DNA of 64,000 bases from NCBI GenBank assembly GCA_014155875.1, contig JACEFZ010021420.1, forward strand, positions 216,501 to 280,500, written 5' to 3'. Both the position numbers and the translations under genes were made by a program. Each line of letters opens with the position of its first letter. Position 1 is the stretch's first letter. This stretch comes from Cepaea nemoralis. Its lineage: Eukaryota; Mollusca; Gastropoda; Stylommatophora; Helicidae. This document shows positions 29,331 through 40,429 of this stretch, one piece after another. The notes under the pieces are model-generated. The model saw nothing but the letters and a program-made list of their open reading frames with translations. It ran no database searches and was not told where the DNA came from.

Positions 29331-30269
29331 AAAGACAATCCAGTCAATTCTGCGACAGGCCGATCGCCATCATTCCAAACATGCATTTCACACTACAACA
29401 ACTGCAGACATATGTAAAAACATTACAAATGAAATTCACAGCTCATAGTGTCGTGCCACGCACTCAACTCAGTAGCAGGGCGACGGAACCATGCACTACC
29501 AATCCAACATGAGGAAAATGTGACCGCAAACCGCAGCCACAAGCATAAACACTCCAGAGGCTTAATGGTTGAAATGTCTATCCACCATGTTGGGAACTGG
29601 AAGACGGTGATGTTCTATGAAGGACCTACAACAGGATGCTGTACAGCAAACAATGCTAATTGTTAAGTAAAAAGGTTAATTTTTCCTTTCTTAGAGTATT
29701 TCCCCTGTTATTGGCCACTCTTATTGTCATAACACATTACACATAGGTGCATGGGTAAAAGGCTCTTTACAGCAACATTTGTAAAAAAGAAAGTTTATTT
29801 TTCAATACAAGACACCTTTCATTATAAAGCTATGATGATTTATCTATTCACCTCTGCTATATTCACATGATCCCAAAGGGCCCTGACACATTTGCAGTAA
29901 AGCACAGATACATCACCCAATTGTACAGACCCAGCCAATCTGTCCACCACACCAGCATGTCCTGGGGAAAAGATCCAATAGATGCTCCCTTTCTTTGATG
30001 TTTTAATTGAAGCATGTCATTCTGCACCTTTCTCAGCATGCTGTGTGAATCCATTACAATCACAACATGCGTGTGTTCACCCTGCAGCCAACAGAACGCC
30101 ACTGTGACCGCATCCACCTCCATTCTGCCTAGATGTTGTGGTATTATATGCCAGGCTCTCCTGTACTAAACACCATTTGTTAACCTTCGCACGTTAAATC
30201 ACTGAAACTGTTTTTCTATATAAGATGATGATAAATCACTGAGTTTGCTTTTCACGATACATCACGGAG

Positions 30270-30415
30270 TCTTCTTCTTCTGCGTTTATCTGGAGTTTTT
30301 TTTTCGGACGTGATTGCGTTGTGCCTGTTTACAGCAGAGCTGCGTTCTTGCGCTGTTAGGCCGACACACCCGACATCTGCAGGCATTTGTTGACCAGGTT
30401 AACCTTCCCGGGCAT
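30270..30415 (+). repeat. Short interspersed repeat family 4, copy
   Basis: The unit runs from a CTTCTTCTTCTGCG end through TTGTGCCTGTTTACAGCAGA and CCGACACACCCGAC to GGTTAACCTTCCCGG. Other copies are at 34860-35000 (same strand) and 36812-36960 (opposite strand, AAGAAG tail). Confidence 0.85.
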
Positions 30416-31341
30416 CATCGGAGTCTGATTTTCCTTATTTATCAATTATTCTACCCTTTAACATCAATTATTCTGCCCTTTAACACAGGAATACATAATA
30501 ATCATGAGTGTATGCTATTAATATTATCTTTCAGAGACCTGGCTTAAACTAAACCTGAAAACAACTACATACAACTAACAATAATTATTTTCTTAAACCA
30601 GGCTTATACCTTGAATGGATCTGAATGTTTGTAGGTAATTTCTACACCAAGAATGCATCTGAATTGGTTGGCATTTCGTAAGTTACACACAGACTTTGCA
30701 TATAAACATATAAAATATTAAGTACACAAGTAAGTAATTTTATGAGACCTATGGTGCTATCTCAATGGTTTGATACAAATTCTGTCCGTATTCCATAGTT
30801 GTAGATTCATCTGAATGATAGGCATGGCAAGTGAAGACACTTTTTTTTGGAGTGTCTAATTGGTCATGCGTCGAAGTACACTTGTTCCTGCAGCTAGGCG
30901 CTGCCGTCATTTGGAGGTGACAGGTTCGATCCCGGTCGGTAACTATTATAGCTTTCAAATGTTATGTTGTCTGGTGCGTTCTCTAATCTCTACTTCCTTC
31001 TTCTCTTTCTATTAGCGCTAAACAATACTATGTGTGTTTATTTGTGAACTGTCTTAGTGGCCTCAAAAGGTTCTCCAATTGATTTCTGTAATGCTACTAG
31101 ATGCTAATGGTAAGATTAATTCTAAAAAAGAATTTAACATTTTAAAGGAAACAAATAAATACAGAAGAAATCCAAACAATTAAATTACATATACATGACT
31201 AAAAACACCAAATTTAACATGTTGAGAGATGAAACACAATAATAATTCAACAGTAAAATAAAACTACAAGTAAAATACCAACATTAAAATAAAAAATATA
31301 ATTAACATCCAACATTAACACAAATCTAGTAAAACAATTAC

Positions 31342-31453
31342 CTTTAGTATCTTTATCACACATTTTTCATTATTTGTGACATTAACTGCTTCAAAAACTT
31401 CACTGTATTTTCCTCTGCCGAGTTTCCGTACCACCTGATAATCATCCTGGTTG
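31342..31453 (-). CDS. CSNK2A1: Protein kinase CK2 alpha, exon 2
   Basis: One base completes the Gly codon begun in exon 1, then 37 codons: [20 protein letters not shown] (glycine-rich loop G-R-G-K-Y-S) and C-V-I-K-I-L-K (ATP-binding Lys). The acceptor is CATTTCAG and the donor is AAAG followed by GTAATT. Confidence 0.98.
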
Positions 31454-31499
31454 CTGAAATGTAAGTATATCTCATTAGCAATCTATTTTTTTTAAATTT

Positions 31500-31730
31500 A
31501 GTTGCATATCATTTACAGAGCATCGCAGCCAAACCCAGCATTTTGTGGCTGTGATTTCTTAGCAAGTCTTTGTTCAGTAGTTTGCCACTGCTTTCTGAAC
31601 CAGCAATCATACCATTGTGAGAAAACCAATGCAAGGCGGTCTGTTGCCAAATCACCAGCAGCCTGTGTTTCGAACATGGAATTGCATCTGCAACCCCTTT
31701 GCCACAGAGCCGACAATATATAACTACCAC
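31500..31730 (+). repeat. SINE family 2, copy
   Basis: It has CAAACCCAGCATTTTGTGGC, AGTTTGCCACTGCTTTCTGA and a tRNA-like distal part with TGTGTTTCGAACATGG. It is similar to the copies at 14621 and 33055. Confidence 0.75.
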
Positions 31731-33054
31731 AAAAATAAAAAGGGCCCTTTTTCACGCCTCGGGTGCAGGTCCCACATTTGTATAGACCAACAGGCACTCT
31801 ATGGGTACAATGGTTATTACCACTGTTCACCTTTGCTTTCCAGCACATTTCCTGGTAGTGATTTTCAGCTGGGTTGGCCTGGGAGCTGATGTCAATTTTT
31901 TTTTATCTGCCGCAATCAATGTGGATTCAAACACATGACCATCGAGTTGGCAGGCAAAGATTCTAGCAATTGCAGCTCTCTACGTGGTAAGTACATTGGC
32001 TTATTGGTTTCAATGTCCAGTAATGACAGTACAGCGTTCCTTCTTCTCCCCCAGTGGCTTATCACTGCCATGTCCTGTGTTTTTGTACTTGTGTTCTGTA
32101 AAGCTGCCTTACACTTTGTGTATTTTACTTTGTTGTCTCACATTTCCACAGCTTCACTAGAGTTTAACCCATTTGCACCAAATATGTAACACAGAGATTT
32201 ATCTGGAAAAGGAAAGACAACCAGAATCATATGCTGCTGTTCCACCACCAAACTCTGAATATGCCTTCATTCATGCAAATTTAGCAGACCATTTTGCATT
32301 GATTTAATGGTATTAGGTGTTGGTCGTTCAGAAAGCAATGGTAAACTACCGTACGTATAAATTTCCCTGCAAATCACAGCCAGGAAAAAATGCTGGGGTT
32401 GATTACAAATTCCTATATAGGTCATACAATTAACTTTTCATGCACTTATGGGCTATGACATGAAGCCAAGTAAAATAGACATCTGACAAAGAAATGTGAG
32501 CTAAAGTTCGCCCAGGGGGGAAACCTACTATCTGTTACAATAAATAATTAATGCCACGCTATTCTATGTTAATTTTCAACCGTGTAAGATGCGACTAAAA
32601 AACAACAATAAAATATTCAACTGCAGGAAGAAATGTTCATGTCAGTCACCGATATGCCTGCCAATAACTCTATCAAAAAGATCTGCTTAATGTATTTGCT
32701 GAAATAACAAACGTCATTTATATTCTTGAATGTGTTTCTCTATAAGAAAACCTGATAAACTGGAACAACAGATAAGATCTGCAAACATGGCACAGCTTCA
32801 ATGCTCAGTCAATGCAAACATGAATGGATGTGTCACAACTGAAAGATTAAGAGGTATCTTCAGAATGCGAGACAACAAATGCTGCAAGACAAGGCCAGAA
32901 TTACACTACCAATATATATACAACAGATTCCTACCCCATTTTCTAGTGTTACAAGCACTGACTGGTTAAAGATCAGTAAATCATAACATTATTTGAAGGT
33001 TACTAAAATAACATGGAAATAGAGTTATGCCATAACATGTTTTTTATTATTATT

Positions 33055-33300
33055 TCTGATCGTGGCCGGCTCCATTGCGAAGTTCGTAATTCCTCATACC
33101 TAGTTCGAAACACAGTAGCGGACGATTTGGCAATAGACTGCCTTGTATTGGCTTTTTTTATGAAATGGTATAGGTGCGGGACATTCAGAAAGCAATGGCA
33201 AACTACTGAATGTAAACTTGTCGAGATATCACAAACAGCAAAAGCATGCTGTGGTGCTATGAGGTCCTGTAAAGGATATGCAACTCACTTTATATGTTTG
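33055..33300 (-). repeat. SINE family 2, copy
   Basis: This is the reverse orientation of the family (TTCAGAAAGCAATGGCAAAC, then CTGTAAAGGATATGCAACT). A further minus copy lies at 35690-35960, and a partial minus copy at 32290-32430. Confidence 0.75.
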
Positions 33301-34497
33301 TGACTGACTATACTAGGAAGTAGGTCACATTGAGTAAATAGGCGTAAAACAACTAAACATAACACGGGAACCACGATACTTTTTTTGCAAATACCAATTG
33401 AGAAAACAACTGAATATTCAGGTATCGGGTAATACTTTCCAGGCGCCATGGTAACCTTCACTGAGTACACGTCTGGTTGATTATGAATCCTCTGAAAGAT
33501 GGAGTTTTAACTCCTTGCATTGGTGTTCAGATCATCCAATGAAGTGAGGTTGGTGCTGAGACTGCTCCCAATCCTAGGAGTGCTGCAAAGCTCTACTTCC
33601 CCACGTTAAGATCAGAAACCACAGGAGTACTGAAACTTCACACCTCTGGAGGCATATTATGATATTACCGGTCATGATTCAGCACACATGAACCCCCTGA
33701 GATCAGTAATGTTTCCTCCACGTTTTTGCTTCCGAGGTATGTCAGCAGACTGCAGTTCTATGCCCAAACGGAATTAGCTATCCTATTTAACTTTTCTGAT
33801 ATAAAAGGAAGGAAGAAGAAGAAGAAAGGTGTCTCTAATCTTAAGGTAGCTTATAAATTCCTGAATCAAATGCATATACAAAAATCAAAGAGAGGTTCTA
33901 GACACGTGGATATGCATAATAATGGATCACGTTTCATAGAAATAACTGCAAATAAATGTGGAAGTCCTAAAGAAGATGGGAATGTAAAAAGCTAATGAAA
34001 GAAATACATAAATATTTAAAGACATGACATTCAAATGAAAATCCACGCTGGAAGGAAATGACAGCAAATGATCACGGCTTCAGTACAGACACAAATGAGA
34101 AGACACAATGTTTTGGGAGAAGAGACTTCATTACGCTGGGTTTTACTCCATCTTTCTTAGTCCTTACTGCAGAATATCACACCACTTGTTGATAGCACCA
34201 CACCAGCACAAACTCGAAAGCTGCAGCAATTACCCCAAGGAATCTCAGGGAAAATTGCACTCATGGTCTGAATGATCCAATCTGAAAAAGAACCCACAAC
34301 CTTCAAAAGGCAAACCAGATGGCTTGACCAATAGTAATGGGTCAGAGAGTACAACAAAAACAAGAGACTAAGTGTTGGAGGTCCACTGCAGCCAATATTC
34401 ATTATAAAACAGCATTTCATTCACTGATCATAAATACATGTTAACAGTATCTCCGCTAACTACTTTCTTATTATAAAAAACACCAGACAAGACTAAC

Positions 34498-34592
34498 CCC
34501 CAGTCCACAACATGTGACTCATAGTCCCAGTATTCCCTGGGCTTATGTGTGTTAACGTCCGAATAAACACGTGCCCTGCTTGGTAAGGGCAT
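34498..34592 (-). CDS. CSNK2A1: Protein kinase CK2 alpha, exon 1 of the coding region
   Basis: CK2 alpha is the constitutively active Ser/Thr kinase subunit that phosphorylates acidic sites in nucleus and cytoplasm, normally as a tetramer with CK2 beta. The ATG at 34592 opens [14 protein letters not shown], then a [11 protein letters not shown] segment, the conserved N-terminal arm that packs on the activation loop. The exon ends with GG of a split Gly codon before donor GTTAGT. A possible acceptor (TTCACACAG) at 34634 would give a 41-nt leader in this exon. Eight exons (this to 14921) give 239 codons in one continuous frame with all kinase motifs intact, so the gene appears functional. The C-terminal lobe is outside the window. 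Confidence 0.98.
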
Positions 34593-34859
34593 TTTGAGGA
34601 GGGGATGTGATCTCTGGACAGACTTGCCCCTTCCTGTGTGAAAACTTGTAAACTTTCTTTTGAAGCGCTCTAAAGTGGAGAGCGTGAGACGACGAAATAT
34701 ATCAATGACGGATTTCTTTTCAGGAATGCTGAATGGAAATAGAAACATGGCATGTTTTAAAAATAAGGCAATAATTAGCTTACAGTATGGAAGTAAACAC
34801 ATAATATGCACGTATATGTAACATGAGATGCTGACAATGGTACGAGCACGGTCAGAAAA

Positions 34860-35000
34860 GGGTTCGTCGTCTTCTGTGTTCATCCGGAATATTTTTGGGC
34901 ATAATTGTGTTGTGCCTGTTTACAGCAAAGCTGCGATATCTGCATCTTTTGGTCGACACATCCGACTTCTGCGGGTATTTGTTGACTGGGTTAACCTTCC
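34860..35000 (+). repeat. Short interspersed repeat family 4, copy
   Basis: It shares TGTTGTGCCTGTTTACAGCA, CGACACATCCGAC and GGTTAACCTTCCCG with 30270-30415. It lies just upstream of the CK2 alpha start exon. Confidence 0.8.
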
Positions 35001-35159
35001 CGTGTGTTTCGTAGGACGGTCAACTGACTGTTGTGTTCACTCCCATCCCAGCTGGACAATTCAGATCATGATATAAGTCAGCTCACAAGAGAAGGCAAGG
35101 GCAGACCATGGGCATTTCCCGCCACCCAAGGAAGCTTCTATAATTGATTTATTTGGTTG

Positions 35160-35395
35160 TTTCAGGATTTGAGGTTTAAAGAATGAGCACAACCCACTAC
35201 TGCCAACGCTGATTGTATTCTGGTACAAACCTAAGGCCTTGCCCACGTCAGATTGGAAGTTCTAGACTCGAGTTTCGCTCTGGTCTGAGCTCATCAGTAG
35301 TGCATATCCCTGACTGGACCTGGGGATTGAACCCTAGATCACTGGCGCGTGAGGCAGGTGTGTAACCCCTAGACCATGCAGCTCACACAAGACCA
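35160..35395 (-). repeat. SINE family 1 (tRNA-derived), copy
   Basis: The minus strand begins with GAGCTGCATGGTCTAGGGGT (A-box region) and GGGTTCAATCCCC (B box). It is followed by CAGGGATATGCACTACTGAT and the tail words shared with 18305-18530. It has the architecture of a pol III SINE, not a functional tRNA. Confidence 0.8.
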
Positions 35396-35439
35396 TAATT
35401 TTGCACTCGTTAGCTTTAAACTCAAGTGTAGTCAATACA

Positions 35440-35600
35440 TATACTTCTAGTGCACTGGACTGATTTTTGCATGTGAATTAGCTTTCTCTATTACCCGTGT
35501 CCCTCGGCATCAGGCAAACCCACTCCAACTTCTGAGGTACTTGTTATATTTATGCCCCCCCCCTCCCCCCAAGTCAAGGATGAGAAGTCAACATTTTAGT
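35440..35600 (-). repeat. Repeat family 5, copy
   Basis: It is the reverse complement of a unit found twice at 45655-45815 and 46105-46345 (words AAGTTGGAGTGGGTTTGCCTGAT and AGAAAGCTAATTCACATGCA in related form). Confidence 0.6.
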
Positions 35601-36048
35601 CCAACTGACAGTGTATGGTTTGAAACCACTACCTCGGCATCAACACACCGGATGGATGATTAAGAAGGAGTGCTCTTATAAATTGGGTTATGCTGATCTA
35701 CACTTTGCATGTAAAGATGTTGACATCATATTGAAGGGGTTAAAGACGCAGTTTGTAATCTGGCATACCATGTTCGAAACACAGCTGCTGGCGATTTGGC
35801 AGCAAACCACCTGGTGTTGGTTTTTATAAAAAAGGGTAGGAGTGCCAGTCATTCAGAAAGCAATGGCAAACTACTGAATGTAAATGTGCCAAGAAATCAC
35901 AAACAGCCAAACAATGCTGGGGTTGGTTGTGATGTCCTGTAAAAGATATGCAACTAACTTTCATATAAATAATAATGCTGTTTAGTGGAGAATGATTGCC
36001 TCTTTCAAATACGTTAATGAAAATATAACATTATATGCAACTATAAGA

Positions 36049-36278
36049 GGGAGTCTCTGTGGCCAAGCCGTTTTGACTCATGCTCCGAAGGTTGTGGGTT
36101 CGATTTCAGGCCACGTCCTTCGGTTTACGAGTTAAATGTTTCGGAGACTCCTGTGGGTCATCGCTAAAAGCTACGGAGTTCGTGCTTTGTGCGACGCTTT
36201 CCGTGCTGCGGAAAGAGACCGAGCCATATGGGATAAAACCTGGTGCAATGAAGTCGACCCTGTCGACTTTTAAGCGAC
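36049..36278 (+). repeat. SINE family 3, complete copy with 15-bp target-site duplication
   Basis: This 230-bp unit has a tRNA-like head (TCTCTGTGGCCAAGCCGTTT, B box GTGGGTTCGATT) and a tail ending in GTCGACCCTGTCGAC. It is flanked by identical 15-bp words TATGCAACTATAAGA at 36034-36048 and 36279-36293. The adjacent tandem copy of the target at about 36430 contains that word once, an empty site. Confidence 0.93.
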
Positions 36279-36289
36279 TATGCAACTAT

Positions 36290-36740
36290 AAGAAAGAGAC
36301 TGTTCTTTGGTCATATAATGAGAAAAGAGGTATTGGAGAACGTGGATTTGCAACTAACTTCCATATAAATAATAATGCTGTTTAGTGAAGAATAATTGCC
36401 TCTTTCAAATAGGTTAATGAAAATATAACATTATATGCAACTATAAGAAAGAGACAGTGTTCTTTGGTCATATAATGAGAAATGAGGTATTGGAGAACGT
36501 GGATGTGTGGATGACCATGATGACTGGAAATATTAGAGGTAGAAGAGGCAGGAGGCAACGGACATAAATTATGCTTGATGGTACAAGATGTTATAAACAG
36601 GACTGATCCAGAAAACCATGGGTCATAATCTACGAAGAGACATGACAAACTACACCACTTTGCAAGACATGATGATAAGTGGAGAAGCTTTGGAACCAGC
36701 ACCATACCCTCAATAAGAATATTACATGGTGGCATAAACA
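36290..36740 (+). mobile_element. LINE tail remnant inside a local duplication
   Basis: Broken frames contain RT-tail blocks (GHIMRR-like, MTGNIRGRRGRR). The stretch 35955-36050 is repeated at about 36345-36450 as a tandem duplication. Confidence 0.55.
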
Positions 36741-36811
36741 CTTGAAACAGGGTATTTTATCTTTTTTCGCTATTAAAGTTAATGACATATTCATATACAG
36801 TTAGTAAAATC

Positions 36812-36960
36812 TCCCCGGGAAGGTTAACCCGGTCAACAAATGCCCGCAGAAGTCGGATATGTCGGCCTAATGGCACAAGAACGCAGCTCTGCTGTAAACA
36901 GGCACAACGCAATCACATCCGAAAAAAACTCTGGATGAACGCAAAAGAAGAAGAAGAGGA
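36812..36960 (-). repeat. Short interspersed repeat family 4, copy
   Basis: It is the reverse complement of the 30270-30415 unit, with a plus-strand AAGAAGAAG end. Confidence 0.85.
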
Positions 36961-37423
36961 AGAAGTTAGTTAGTAAAATCTTCTCAAGCAAAGTGAAAAC
37001 TGGTTTTAAGTAACCTACGCTTCTCTAATCTAAGCCACTGATTGTTATTTTTTATATATATATATCCTACTGATTCCAATATTCTCAATATTTTCTAAAT
37101 TAGAATTACTTATTAATAGTATAAATATTAAATACAAGACCTCTACTATTGTACTCAGTTATTTTTATTTTACAATTAATTATTTTTACATGTTTGGAAT
37201 TCAATTTTCCAATGGAACTAACTAAACTAAACCAATGCATTGATAAATTATTTATTTAATATTATTTTCCCCAGCAATTAAATTAAAGTGAAGAAAATGA
37301 CAACAGCATGTCAACTAATTTGTAGGAAACATTTTTGTTACAAAACCACCAAGTAATACATGTTTTATTGTATTCAATATCTGAATATGATAATATCTAC
37401 TCAGTCCATAAAAAAATTCCATT

Positions 37424-38010
37424 GTGTTGTTTTTTAAGTTAAGAAATCGCTACCCTCATCTCACTAATGAATCCGAATCCATTCGTGTTTTTTCTAGGAT
37501 TATGTCACTGCCAAAGCTTACTTTACTACAAGCTAAGCAGGCTGCTCTCTATGTTGATAAGAGACTCCTCAAACAATATCTGCCGCCACGTGATGGACTC
37601 TGGTCCATCTGCAGTCAGATTGACAATTCTCTGCAGTATCTTCTATTGACAGAAAACGCCGGGTGTAACAATTGACAACCGATGATTACGATAATAATAT
37701 ACCGCACTTGCAGGTCTTTTTTCAAAGAAACAAGGGACAGAAACACATATTATTGGTCATGGATGGACAACTCAGATTTTCCCTTACCACAATCATGTTA
37801 TACAAGCTATGTGGAAAGAACTGCAGCATGTGTTGGTCTCTATAATACTACATTTTAGAACAATTTTACACAATATGGCGACCGTCGCTGCTCTCAAAGA
37901 AAACGAGGCTAGAAGACCTTGCGTTTCCGGTTTGGCTCTAATCATCAGCATCATCAAGCGCCGTGCTGTCAAGCGAAATAATGAGCATGAGAGGTGAAAG
38001 GGGTATGACA
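37424..38010 (+). other. Unassigned region with two short ORFs and a CpG-rich patch
   Basis: One open frame (37424-37675) contains a MSLPKLTLLQAKQ segment. Another starts at an ATG within AATATGGCGACCGTCG (37869) and ends 37997. The second start sits in a YY1-like context (ATGGCG) with a CCGGAAACG word on the minus strand 50 bp on (37921-37929 region). This could be a promoter or first exon; no protein family is recognised. Confidence 0.25.
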
Positions 38011-38018
38011 TGGAGAAT

Positions 38019-38431
38019 GAGTGGCGTCACTGGGGTTGGTGTCACCCAGTGCGGTAAACTCTTGGTGTCACCCAGTGCGGTAAACTCTTGGTGTCACCCA
38101 GTGCGGTAAACTCTTGGTGTCACCCCTCTAGACTTTCACCATGGTCTTCTTCCGAGTGTTCCTGTACCATATATAATCGCATATAGTAATGTTTGTAAAA
38201 TAAGTCAAAAAGTTAATAAGGACATAAGAAAGAAAACAAATTGAACAATGTAACTTCAATACTTCAGGTAAAACATAAATAAAGAACTTCGACAAACTCG
38301 AACAAAGTTAAATTTTTGTTATTTTGCTATGTCTGCTTTGTCAAATTTGCAATTTTCTTATTTTGGTGTCACCCCTTGATGGTGTCACCCGGTGCGGCCC
38401 GCACCCCCGCACCCCCCTAGTGACGCCCCTG
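38019..38431. mobile_element. Non-autonomous DNA transposon (MITE) with TIRs
   Basis: The left end GAGTGGCGTCACT and the right end, read inward as CAGGGGCGTCACT, form 13-bp imperfect terminal inverted repeats. Subterminal GGTGTCACC/GGTGACACC words are repeated on both sides, including a 26-bp tandem (GGTGTCACCCAGTGCGGTAA plus ACTCTT) present just over three times at 38039-38122. There is no transposase. Confidence 0.7.
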
Positions 38432-38701
38432 AGTAACACGGAAATTTATTTATATATTTATATTACTAATAAAAATTACAAGTATTCGTTAACTGGTGCC
38501 TGAGCAGAAAAGAAGACTAAAATCGTATAACAGAGCCAAGGAATTATAGGGGAACTAAAGAAATACCAGGGGATTAAAAGGCGTTGAAAAGAGGCTGGTG
38601 CTAGGTACAACTTTTATCATTTTATCATAAAACACATTAAGAAAAGTTTTTAAAAGCATAAGTAGATATTACTTTCTTTTGATCCCACATATCAAACGAA
38701 T

Positions 38702-38813
<112 letters not shown>

Positions 38814-39059
38814 TCCTAAAACACAAGGAGAAGATAATTAGAGAGACAGATAAATAATATGGGGAAGATATACAGGAATCTGCACTAAATGACACAAGTC
38901 CCGAGGGCTTCGCGAGAGTTTGTGAAGGACCTGTGTCTCATGGGGTGGGGGATAAAACGAAGAAGAAGGGAAAGCTTTTAAACCAGCAGCAATCTGAGTA
39001 TTGGCTATGGATGAGGCGTTTCAATAAAGAAACTGGGTGGGACAAAGAGAATTAACTGA

Positions 39060-40035
39060 TTCAGTATCGAAGGATGATATATCGCCACATGGGACCTCCC
39101 ATTTGTACAGTAGGACGATACATCGCCAAGCTAGGATCATCGGGTTATTTCTTTTGTTTCTTGGTATCTTCTGCAATTTCGATGTTCATTCATTCATTCA
39201 GTAGCATGTCTTCTGCAGAACCTCGCTCCTATAACGACTATACGGAAAACCTCTCGGACATAAGCAAGTTGCCCCGCGTCGGATACACCCATCGGGAGAC
39301 CATCTGTCATGTCCTGCACACATCTTCTCTTTGATTTTCCTCTTCTTCTCTTCGCGGGCATATACCCCTCCATTATTGTTCTCTTCAAACTTTCATGACG
39401 TTTCAAGTGACCAAAATATTTCAATTTTCTTTGTTTTATCGTCTTTAGTAGCCAACCTTCTTCGGTATTCAGATCTTGTCGTATGGATACATTTATTCTT
39501 ATTTGTATCCAAAACATTCTCAGAACTCGTCTATAACATTTATATTCAAAGCATTTATGCGCTGTTCAGCTTCTTTAGTAAGTGTTCAGGTCTCACAAGA
39601 GTATGTTGCAATGGGAAAGATGCATGTCCTTAAAATCTAATTTTTGTAGGTCTATCTGTCCCATGCCACAATTTATTCAGTTGTTTAAGTTTTGAAGAGT
39701 GATAGATGTTCGTCCTTTAATTTCTTTCACTGTGTCACCATTATTAGCAATTAATGACCCAAGATATTCGAAATTTTCTACCACCTCCAATTTTTCCTCA
39801 TTAACATATTTTTTTCCCTCCATATTAGTTTTATATGTATGCGGTATCTTTGTTTTTCCTATGTTAAGATATAAGTTACGATTGTCACTATTCTTTAGTG
39901 TTGAGGTTATTAGTTTTCAATGTTCAGTTAACGAAAATTAACATGATAATACTTGTTCTTTTGATTGTGTATCATGTTTGGTCCAAACCTAATTTTTGTT
40001 TGGTTCTGAATCAGTTAAGCTGAATGAAGTTGAAA
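39060..40035 (+). repeat. Repeat family 6, split by a LINE
   Basis: The outer parts (39060-39184 and 39917-40035) match continuous copies at 56405-56590 and 63690-63800 through TATATCGCCA, CAATTTCAATGCTCAGTGA, ACTTGTTCATTTGATTGTGT and GGTCCAAACCTA. The centre is replaced by a minus-strand LINE at 39185-39915. Confidence 0.7.
39185..39915 (-). mobile_element. LINE 3' fragment (family B) inserted in repeat family 6
   Basis: The minus frame 39517-39194 encodes the RT tail (LKYFGHLKRHESLKRTIMEG, a GARFCRRHATE end). Broken frames upstream include a YSCET block. It begins with a (TTCA)n-type tail on the plus strand and is flanked by near-identical 12-mers TTTCGATGTTCA and TTTCAATGTTCA, a target-site duplication. 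Confidence 0.8.
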
Positions 40036-40429
40036 GTGCGTTCTTATTCAGTAGGAAGTTGCAATCAACTTCAACATCTATTGGCTGTTTTTGATTTACT
40101 AGGCAATGTTAGTTCTGCAGTTTTCATTGCTTTATGAACGGCGACGTCTCATACCATCGAAATCAACGCAGAGACCACAAATAATTCCGAATCCTCAACT
40201 CAGTATGACGGGAATTATGAAACTGTGTGTGTCTCTATCCCCTAAACCACAACGCCGGAGTTTTAATAGCTACGAGTTCGTTAATGTTAATATCGTCATC
40301 ATCAATAACTTGAGTATAGAGGTTGACATGTGGTCGAGTGACTTGTCTGCAACATATAATTTGCCAAATGATACTTAGTATAGAAAGTGTGTGCGTCAGG
40401 AATGTTTGTCCCGTCCACGACTTTTTTAA

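Larger units (their letters stand above)
28663..31341 (-). other. CK2 alpha intron 2
   Basis: It contains a SINE family 3 copy (29170-29330), a SINE family 4 copy (30270-30415) and a plus-strand tRNA-headed repeat (30870-30950; B box GGTTCGATCCC). The remainder is unremarkable. Confidence 0.9.
31454..34497 (-). other. CK2 alpha intron 1
   Basis: It contains SINE family 2 copies at 31500-31730 (plus), 32290-32430 (minus) and 33055-33300 (minus), and a degenerate family 3 copy near 34130-34300. Confidence 0.85.

Noticed and set aside
27285..36110. Possible tRNA genes (27285, 28005, 30870, 35340, 36060)
   Set aside because: A and B boxes are present but cloverleaf stems are degenerate and SINE bodies follow; these are SINE heads.
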